Shown here piece after piece: positions 43,174 through 48,719 of a stretch of DNA of 48,719 nt (position 1 is its first letter; each line of letters starts with the position of its first letter). The position numbers were made by a program, and so were the translations under genes. The stretch is taken from assembly GCA_015065805.1 (NCBI GenBank), contig SVPN01000012.1:1-48719 (forward strand). Direction: 5' to 3'. The notes under the pieces were generated by a model. That model did not search any database, had not been told where the DNA came from, and saw only the letters and a list, made by a program, of their open reading frames with translations. This DNA comes from Oscillospiraceae bacterium. Lineage in GTDB: Bacteria > Bacillota > Clostridia > Oscillospirales > Acutalibacteraceae.

Positions 43174-44025
43174 TTATGCTTTTGTCAGTCCCGGATCGGT
43201 CAGCACCTCTTCGGGCGGGGTTTCCAGCAGTGCGGGATTGCTCAGATATTCCTGCATACAGCGGAACGCCAGCGCAAAATAGCTTCCCGAGGCGATGCGT
43301 TCATCCATCGTCACGCCCAGCGGAATGCATCTCTCGAACACCACCTCGTCACCCTTGCGCTTTGCCACCTCGCGCTGGTTGCCCATTGCGATGAACACGC
43401 TGGTGGTGCCGAAGTTGTAGCAGTGGTGGTAGATATGGTTGGTGCGGATGGACGCCAGGTTCGTGATGCACAGGCTGTTGTGGAAGGGCGAGGCATCAAT
43501 GATGGATTTCGGAAGCAAGCCGTGCTTATCCATCCATTTGAACAGTCCGACGCCCAGCGGGCAAAGCCCGGGAATGGACAGCAGCACCTTGATCAGCTTT
43601 TCGGTTTTGTTGTTTTCGGGTGTCCGGCGGTTTTCTTCAATGAATTTGTTGATGATCTCCTGCACCTCGAACACGGTATTGGTCGGTTCAAAATACATCT
43701 TGGTCATCGTACCTTCGTGATCGCCGCCGCTTTTGAGCACCACCATCGCCACGGAGATCTCGTTGCGGGTGTATGCCTTGCGGTTCACAACAAAGCGGTT
43801 GAGTTCGGGGTATTTTGCCATTGTACGCAGATAAGCGGCAATCAAAATTGCCATATGACTGAGCCTTTTGCCGTTTTTGCGGCATTGGTTGAGATACTGC
43901 TGCAGGGGGGCAACGGGGATATCCAATGTGATCATATTCATCGCATCGTTGCGTTCACTCATAATGTAGTTGGCAACGGTGTACATAGGGTCTACGTTTT
44001 TCAGACGCTTTCCGTCAGCTCGCAT
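43174..44025 (-). CDS. 2-oxoacid dehydrogenase acyltransferase (CAT-like) domain protein
   Basis: The product is 283 residues from the ATG at 44025 (GAGGAGG 8 nt upstream). It resembles the catalytic domain of E2 acyltransferases and chloramphenicol acetyltransferase (RLSHMAILIAAYLRTMAKYP near the N-terminus; SPFHNSLCITNLASIRTNHI and FGTTSVFIAMG near the C-terminus). There is no lipoyl or E1/E3-binding domain. The usual HxxxDG catalytic motif appears as HHCYNFG, so the Asp is missing and activity is in doubt. No dehydrogenase subunits are nearby. First gene of the comEC operon, with 23 nt to comEC. Confidence 0.75.
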   Translation of the reverse strand: MRADGKRLKNVDPMYTVANYIMSERNDAMNMITLDIPVAPLQQYLNQCRKNGKRLSHMAILIAAYLRTMAKYPELNRFVVNRKAYTRNEISVAMVVLKSGGDHEGTMTKMYFEPTNTVFEVQEIINKFIEENRRTPENNKTEKLIKVLLSIPGLCPLGVGLFKWMDKHGLLPKSIIDASPFHNSLCITNLASIRTNHIYHHCYNFGTTSVFIAMGNQREVAKRKGDEVVFERCIPLGVTMDERIASGSYFALAFRCMQEYLSNPALLETPPEEVLTDPGLTKA

Positions 44026-44056
44026 ATGCAAAACCTCCTCATCAAATAATGAAAAC

Positions 44057-44085
44057 AGTATATCACAAAAATTGTCGAAATACAA
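44057..44085 (-). promoter_or_regulatory. Promoter of the E2-like/comEC operon
   Basis: On the minus strand there is TTGTAT (44080-44085), a 17-nt spacer and an extended TGA-TATACT (-10 at 44057-44062), 31 nt upstream of the ATG. Confidence 0.65.
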
Positions 44086-44129
44086 GATAAAATGTACAAC
44101 TTGTGAATAAAAAGTAAACAGAAATGCCG

Positions 44130-44159
44130 TTGACAATCCGACGACGCATATAGTATACT
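44130..44159 (+). promoter_or_regulatory. Promoter of the rpiB operon
   Basis: TTGACA (44130-44135), an 18-nt spacer and TATACT (44154-44159), 37 nt upstream of rpiB. Confidence 0.8.
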
Positions 44160-44196
44160 ATGTACTGTATATCTGTAGAATCAGGAGGCTTTTGAT

Positions 44197-44649
44197 ATGA
44201 CAGTTGCATTGGCGTGCGATCACAGCGCACTGGATATGAAGCAATTGGTGAAGGATCTGCTCGACGAAATGGGCATCGCCTGGCGCGATTTCGGCACGGA
44301 TACAACGGCAAGCTGTGACTACCCCGTGTTTGCCGCCCGCGCGGCAAAGGCGGTCGCTTCGGGCGAATGCGACCGCGGCATCGTCATCTGCGGCACGGGC
44401 ATCGGCGTGTCCATCGCCGCAAACAAGGTCAAGGGTATCCGTTGCGCGCTCTGCAGTGAGCCGTATTCGGCAAAGCTCACCCGCCTGCACAACAACAGCA
44501 ATATGCTGGCGATGGGTGCACGAGTGATCGGCCCCGAGCTTGCGCGTATGATCGCGGAAACCTGGCTCACGACTGAGTTTGAGGGCGGTCGTCATCAGCG
44601 CCGCGTGGATCTGCTGACGGCTCTTGAGGAGGGACAGGACCTTGGCTGA
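44197..44649 (+). CDS. rpiB: Ribose-5-phosphate isomerase B
   Basis: RpiB interconverts ribose 5-phosphate and ribulose 5-phosphate in the pentose phosphate pathway. The family start VALACDHSALDMK, the catalytic CGTGIGVSIAANKVKGIR (with the active-site Cys) and RLHNNSNMLAMGARV are all present. The 150 residues are normal. CAGGAGG precedes the ATG. Its end overlaps the start of the LUD gene by 8 nt. Confidence 0.94.
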   Translation: MTVALACDHSALDMKQLVKDLLDEMGIAWRDFGTDTTASCDYPVFAARAAKAVASGECDRGIVICGTGIGVSIAANKVKGIRCALCSEPYSAKLTRLHNNSNMLAMGARVIGPELARMIAETWLTTEFEGGRHQRRVDLLTALEEGQDLG

Positions 44650-45295
44650 TATCGTTCCCGCCAACGTCAAAACCGCTATGGCGGCTCTGGCGCGCAATAA
44701 TATGGCATCGTACTATGTTGAAACCGCCAAGGAGGTTCCCGCGCTGGTCGCCTCCCTGCTTCACAAGGGCGACACGGTCGCCGTCGGCGGCTCGGTGACG
44801 CTGGAGGAAACCGGCGTGATGGAGCTGCTTCGCGGCGGCGATTACCGCTTCCTCGACCGCTACGCCGAAGGACTGACGCGCGACGAGGTCACCAAGGTGT
44901 TTCAGGAGAGCTTTTTTGCGGATGCATACCTGTGCTCGTCCAACGCCGTGACGCTTCGCGGCGAGCTGTACAACGTGGACGGCAACTCCAACCGCATTGC
45001 GGCGATCGCCTTCGGCCCGAAATCGGTCATTTTAGTGGTCGGTATCCAGAAGCTGGTGCCCGATCTTGCCGCCGCACAGGAGCTGGTCAAAACCGTAGCG
45101 GCACCCAAAAATGCCAAGCGCCTTTCATGCGATACCTATTGTGCCAAGACCGGCACCTGCGCGGGCGTTGAGGGCGGTATGACGCTCGGTTGCGCCACGG
45201 ATGCGCGCATCTGCTGTAACTATCTTGTGTCCGCCAGACAGCGCCACAAGGACCGCATCAAAGTCATTTTTGTCGGCGAACCCGTCGGCTATTGA
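44642..45295 (+). CDS. LUD-domain protein (lactate-utilization LutC/YkgG-like)
   Basis: The product is 217 residues from the TTG at 44642, 9 nt after GGAGG inside the rpiB end; the reading frame opens further upstream, but without its own site. Family motifs: DTVAVGGSVTLEETGVMELL, CSSNAVTLRGELYNVDGNSN, RIAAIAFGPKSVILVVGIQKLV. The C-terminus holds four to six cysteines (CDTYCAKTGTCAG, GCATDARICC), more than in LutC and as seen in a clostridial subgroup (DUF162). Lactate oxidation partners LutA/LutB are not nearby, so the role is uncertain. Confidence 0.86.
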   Translation: MADIVPANVKTAMAALARNNMASYYVETAKEVPALVASLLHKGDTVAVGGSVTLEETGVMELLRGGDYRFLDRYAEGLTRDEVTKVFQESFFADAYLCSSNAVTLRGELYNVDGNSNRIAAIAFGPKSVILVVGIQKLVPDLAAAQELVKTVAAPKNAKRLSCDTYCAKTGTCAGVEGGMTLGCATDARICCNYLVSARQRHKDRIKVIFVGEPVGY

Positions 45296-45320
45296 TTAAC
45301 AAGGAGGATCAGACTGCCTT

Positions 45321-46577
45321 ATGGACAGTGGTGACAGTATCGGTATTATACTGGTTATGCTCGTGCTGATTACGATGTCAGCCTATTTTTCCGCAACGGA
45401 GACCGCGTTCTCCTCTCTCAACCGTATCCGTATGAAAAACGCCGCCGAAAACGGCGACAAGCGCGCGGCGTTGGTGCTTTCACTCGCCGAAAAGTTTGAC
45501 AAGCTGCTCTCAACCATTCTGGTCGGCAACAACATTGTCAACATCGGCCTGAGTTCCATTGCCACGGTGTTTTTCATCAACCTGCTGGATGAAATCAAGG
45601 GCCCGACGGTGGCAACCGTTGTGATCACGGTCGCGGTGCTCATCTTCGGCGAAATCTCCCCCAAAAGCCTTGCCAAGGAAAGCCCCGAAAAATTCGCACG
45701 GTTTTCCGCTCCCATTATGCAGGTGCTGATGTGGGTCCTGACGCCGATCAATTTCCTGTTTTCGCTCTGGAAAAAGCTGCTGAGCAAGCTTATCCGCACC
45801 GACGGCACACCGTCCATCACGGAAGAGGAGCTGCTCACCATCGTTGAGGAAGCAGAGCAGGACGGCGGCATTGACGAGCAGGAAAGCGAGCTCATCCGCA
45901 GTGCGATCGAATTCAACGATCTGCAGGCAGTGGACATCTTCACCCCGCGTGTGGATGTGGAAGCGGTGGAGATCGACGACGACAAGCAAACGGTGGCGGA
46001 CATCTTTACCAAAACGGGCTATTCGCGCCTGCCGGTGTATGAGGATACCATCGACAACATCGTCGGTATTATCCACCTGAAGGATTTTTACGCCAAGGTC
46101 TTTGCAAGCGACGCCCCGCTTGCGGATATCGTCAAACCGACCGTGTTTATCACGCGATCGATGAAGATCTACGACTTGCTTCGCCTGCTCCAGCGTGAAA
46201 AAGCACATATGGCGGTCATCGCCGATGAATACGGCGGCACGATCGGCATCGTCACGATGGAGGATATTCTCGAAGAACTCGTCGGCGAGATCTGGGACGA
46301 GCACGACGAGGTCATCGAGGAAATGGAACAGCTCCCCGACGGTTCTTATCGCATCGTGTGCTCCGCTTCCATTGACGATCTTGCGGAGCTGTTTGATATC
46401 AAAACCGATCCCGAATCGGACATCACCACCGTCAGCGGTTGGGTGATGGAGTGCCTCGGACGCATCCCGCAGGAAGGCGACACCTTCCAAGCGGAGGGAC
46501 TGTGCGTCACGGTCACCAAAACCGATGCGCGTCGCGTGGTGGAGATCACCGTGCGCAAGGGCGAAACAGACGAATAA
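45321..46577 (+). CDS. CNNM/CorC-HlyC family transporter (hemolysin-like)
   Basis: The product is 418 residues: N-terminal DUF21 (CNNM) membrane domain (SAYFSATETAFSSLNRIRMK, LLSTILVGNNIVNI, FGEISPKSLAKE), a pair of CBS domains (FTPRVDVEAVEIDDDKQTVA, GYSRLPVYEDTIDNIVGI; HMAVIADEYGGTIGIVTMED), and the CorC_HlyC C-terminal domain (GSYRIVCSASIDDLAELF). Relatives export Mg or other divalent ions. An AAGGAGG site lies upstream of the ATG. A terminator follows. Confidence 0.92.
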   Translation: MDSGDSIGIILVMLVLITMSAYFSATETAFSSLNRIRMKNAAENGDKRAALVLSLAEKFDKLLSTILVGNNIVNIGLSSIATVFFINLLDEIKGPTVATVVITVAVLIFGEISPKSLAKESPEKFARFSAPIMQVLMWVLTPINFLFSLWKKLLSKLIRTDGTPSITEEELLTIVEEAEQDGGIDEQESELIRSAIEFNDLQAVDIFTPRVDVEAVEIDDDKQTVADIFTKTGYSRLPVYEDTIDNIVGIIHLKDFYAKVFASDAPLADIVKPTVFITRSMKIYDLLRLLQREKAHMAVIADEYGGTIGIVTMEDILEELVGEIWDEHDEVIEEMEQLPDGSYRIVCSASIDDLAELFDIKTDPESDITTVSGWVMECLGRIPQEGDTFQAEGLCVTVTKTDARRVVEITVRKGETDE

Positions 46578-46580
46578 TCA

Positions 46581-46612
46581 AAACGGGATGCGGTTGCATC
46601 CCGTTTGCTTTT
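46581..46612 (+). terminator. Terminator of the rpiB-CNNM unit
   Basis: An 11-bp stem (AAACGGGATGC / GCATCCCGTTT, loop GGTT) is followed by GCTTTTT. Confidence 0.9.
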
Positions 46613-46616
46613 TGTG

Positions 46617-46645
46617 TTGACAATCCCCGTGTTTTGTCCTATACT
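46617..46645 (+). promoter_or_regulatory. Promoter of typA
   Basis: TTGACA (46617-46622), a 17-nt spacer and TATACT (46640-46645), 38 nt upstream of the ATG. Confidence 0.85.
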
Positions 46646-46683
46646 AAATGGCGGTAGAAATGCAGATAAAAGGATTGGTAATT

Positions 46684-48507
46684 ATGGCAACGATCAACAA
46701 TTTACGCAACATTGCGATCATCGCGCACGTCGATCACGGCAAGACCACGCTGGTCGATCAGCTCCTGCGCCAGAACAACATCTTCCGCGCCAACGAGCAG
46801 GTCGCGGAGCGTGTGATGGACTCGGGCGATCTGGAACGTGAGCGCGGCATCACCATTTTGGCAAAGAATACCGCCATTATGGTGGGCGACACGAAGATCA
46901 ACATCGTGGACACCCCGGGTCACGCCGATTTCGGCGGCGAGGTGGAACGCATCCTGCTGATGGTGGACGGTGTGCTCCTGCTGGTGGACGCGTTCGAGGG
47001 CTGTATGCCGCAGACGCGCTTTGTGCTGAAAAAAGCGTTGGGTCTGGGCAAAAAGCCGCTCGTCGTCATCAATAAGATCGACCGCGACGGTGCCCGACCC
47101 GACGAAGTGATCGACGAGATCCTCGATCTGTTTATTGAGTTGGGTGCTTCGGACGATCAGCTCGACTTCCCCGTGGTGTATGCATCGGGTCGTGACGGCT
47201 ACGCGTCGCTTGACCCCACCGTGCGCGAGGGCGATATGAAGCCGCTGACCGACGCGATCTTAGAGCACATTCCCGCGCCCGAGGGTGATCCCGACGGCCC
47301 GCTTCAAATCCTGTTTTCCAACATCGACTATGACGAATACACGGGCAGGATCGGTGTCGGACGTGTCGAGCGCGGCAGTGTCAAAACAGGACAGGGTATT
47401 GTGCTGTGCCGCGAAAACGGCAAGAATACGCCCGCGCGCATCGGCAAGCTGTATCAGTTTGAGGGCTTGCGTCGCGTGGAATGCGAATCCGCCTCGGTGG
47501 GCGACCTGATCGCCGTGAGCGGCATTGCAGACATCAACATCGGTGAGACCGCGTGCGCACCCGATCACCCCGAAGCCCTGCCGTTTGTGCGCATCGATGA
47601 GCCAACCATCTCGATGCTGTTTATGGTGAACAACAGCCCGTTTGCGGGTAAGGAGGGCAAATTCGTGACCTCCCGCAACATCCGCGACCGTCTGTTCAAG
47701 GAAGTGCAGACCAATGTCAGTATGCGCGTGCGCGAAACCGACACGACCGACGCATTTGAGGTATCGGGACGCGGTGAGCTTCACCTGTCCATCCTGATCG
47801 AAACGATGCGCCGCGAGGGCTACGAATTTGCAGTGTCCAATCCGCGCGTCATCTTCAAGGAGGAGGACGGCGTCCTGCTTGAACCGATGGAGCTGCTGAT
47901 GATCGAGGTGCCTGAGCTGTATGTCGGCGCGGTGATGGAGAAGCTCGGCTCGCGCAAGGCGGAAATCGTGAATATGGGCACACGCGATACGGGCACAAGC
48001 CATCTGGAATTCCGCATCCCCGCGCGCGGTCTGATGGGTTACCGTCAGCAATTCCTCACCGACACCAACGGCAACGGCATTATGAACAGCGTATTTGACG
48101 GCTACGAGCCGTTTAAAGGCGAGATCACCCAGCGTATGCAGGGTTCGCTCGTCAGCTACGAAACGGGCGAAACGAGCGCCTACGGCCTGTTTAACGCGCA
48201 GGATCGCGGCGAGCTGTTCGTCGGCGCAGGTGTCGCGGTGTACGAGGGTATGATCGTCGGTCAGTCCCCGAAAAACGAAGACATCACCGTCAACGTGTGT
48301 AAGAAGAAGCACGTCACCAATATGCGTGCGGCAGGCTCGGATGAAGCGTTGCGCCTGACGCCGCCGACCGTGCTGTCGCTCGAGCAGTCGCTGGAATTCA
48401 TCAACGACGATGAGCTTGTCGAGGTCACCCCGAAAAGCATCCGCCTGAGAAAACGCATCCTCTCGCACGAGTTGCGTATGAAGGCGATGTCCAAGAAAAA
48501 GCAATAA
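46684..48507 (+). CDS. typA: Ribosome-associated GTPase TypA/BipA
   Basis: TypA is a translational GTPase involved in ribosome assembly and stress adaptation. Motifs: G1 AHVDHGKTTL, G2 RERGITI, G3 DTPGHADF, G4 NKID, then EF-Tu domain 2 and EF-G-like domains, with SGRGELHLSILIETMRREGYE and the TypA-specific C-terminus (LMGYRQQFLTDTNGNGIMN; KKKHVTNMRAAGSDEALRL). The ATG at 46684 is 9 nt after AAAGGA; frames upstream of it overlap the promoter. The length of 607 residues is usual. Confidence 0.97.
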   Translation: MATINNLRNIAIIAHVDHGKTTLVDQLLRQNNIFRANEQVAERVMDSGDLERERGITILAKNTAIMVGDTKINIVDTPGHADFGGEVERILLMVDGVLLLVDAFEGCMPQTRFVLKKALGLGKKPLVVINKIDRDGARPDEVIDEILDLFIELGASDDQLDFPVVYASGRDGYASLDPTVREGDMKPLTDAILEHIPAPEGDPDGPLQILFSNIDYDEYTGRIGVGRVERGSVKTGQGIVLCRENGKNTPARIGKLYQFEGLRRVECESASVGDLIAVSGIADINIGETACAPDHPEALPFVRIDEPTISMLFMVNNSPFAGKEGKFVTSRNIRDRLFKEVQTNVSMRVRETDTTDAFEVSGRGELHLSILIETMRREGYEFAVSNPRVIFKEEDGVLLEPMELLMIEVPELYVGAVMEKLGSRKAEIVNMGTRDTGTSHLEFRIPARGLMGYRQQFLTDTNGNGIMNSVFDGYEPFKGEITQRMQGSLVSYETGETSAYGLFNAQDRGELFVGAGVAVYEGMIVGQSPKNEDITVNVCKKKHVTNMRAAGSDEALRLTPPTVLSLEQSLEFINDDELVEVTPKSIRLRKRILSHELRMKAMSKKKQ

Positions 48508-48515
48508 TAACAATA

Positions 48516-48560
48516 GCGTCCTCCTCGGTGACTTACCACCGAGGAGGACGCGTTTTCTTT
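48516..48560 (+). terminator. Terminator of typA
   Basis: A 15-bp perfect stem (GCGTCCTCCTCGGTG / CACCGAGGAGGACGC, loop ACTTAC) is followed by GTTTTCTTT. Confidence 0.93.
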
Positions 48561-48718
48561 CTTATTGGCGGCGATAGCCGCAGCCCCCGCCCTAGCGTAA
48601 CAGGAGATATCCGAATCTGTTTTTTGACAGGATAGGATACCGACCTGCTTGCGTCATGCTCACTCAGCATACGACAGTATTCTTCGTTCGCCTTCCTTGC
48701 ATCTCGATACCCTATCCT
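48533..48718 (-). other. Open frame running off the right edge (possible gene end)
   Basis: On the minus strand, 61 codons are open from the window edge to a TAA at 48533-48535. The first part reads GYRDARKANEEYCRMLSEHD, which has coding character (helical, charged); the last about 25 residues lie in an intergenic repeat and the typA terminator stem. It could be the end of a real gene or a translated repeat. Confidence 0.3.
48566..48598. repeat. Intergenic GATAGCCGC module
   Basis: GGCGGCGATAGCCGCAGCCCCC followed by GCCCTA is the same module seen near 36172-36198 in front of repeat family B. Near the edge, CAGGATAGG-ATACCGA (about 48629-48644) and TCGATACCCTATCCTG (48704-48719) form an imperfect inverted repeat cut off by the window end. 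Confidence 0.55.
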
Positions 48719-48719
48719 G

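Noticed and set aside
48625-48645. TTGACA near the right edge as a promoter
   Set aside because: There is no acceptable -10 at 16-18 nt, and the sequence belongs to an inverted repeat.

Overview
The window reads as a chromosomal segment of a Gram-positive, GC-rich member of the Clostridia, most likely an Oscillospiraceae/Ruminococcaceae-type gut anaerobe. The basis is gene content (Opp transporter, S-box and RFN riboswitches, RNase M5, ECF transporter RibU, many lipoproteins with lipobox signals, a BspA-like giant surface protein), strong AAGGAGG-type ribosome sites, frequent TTG/GTG starts, and a repeated promoter style of TTGACA, 17 nt, TATACT. I see no tRNA, rRNA or CRISPR array. Taxonomy is an inference.

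Region 1 (about 1-16,000, minus strand): a tightly packed run that starts with a 2,460-residue membrane-anchored S8 protease with leucine-rich repeats, continues with a small-repeat lipoprotein, and then a complete oligopeptide ABC importer (SBP, two permeases, two ATPases) and a small membrane protein, closed by a clear terminator. One promoter lies upstream of the protease gene. The order suggests that peptides cut at the cell surface are imported by the same operon's transporter.

Region 2 (16,100-27,200): a plus-strand pair (a membrane protein ending in a CxxC tail of the CD1871A type, then a NapH-like polyferredoxin fused to a thioredoxin-like domain) converges on a six-gene minus-strand operon of exported proteins. 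Two of these are TlpA-like thioredoxin lipoproteins. Three share an uncharacterised C-terminal module (DGYYHLND..GPL...L / PLT.DL / W...CYY). Together this looks like an extracytoplasmic redox system with dedicated partner proteins, and it is my main candidate for something undescribed.

Region 3 (27,200-35,100): mostly housekeeping. A CFI-box protein and a small unknown on the minus strand; then holA-rnmV, FMN riboswitch-ribU, SAM riboswitch-metK, a macro-domain protein coupled to exonuclease III, and a VWA-domain protein, each with recognisable promoters and terminators.

Region 4 (35,100-39,460): an AT-richer accessory island. It holds a RAYT (REP-associated transposase) remnant with its palindrome, two orphan RHS protein fragments about 2.2 kb apart, four orphan small membrane/lipoproteins, and several copies of intergenic palindromic repeats. 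It looks like a decayed RHS toxin/immunity locus.

Region 5 (39,460-48,719): a minus-strand operon (an E2-acyltransferase-like protein, ComEC with a degenerate C-terminal domain, an unknown zinc-ribbon membrane protein), then plus-strand rpiB-LUD protein-CNNM transporter-typA. The right edge carries another intergenic repeat and an open frame running off the window.
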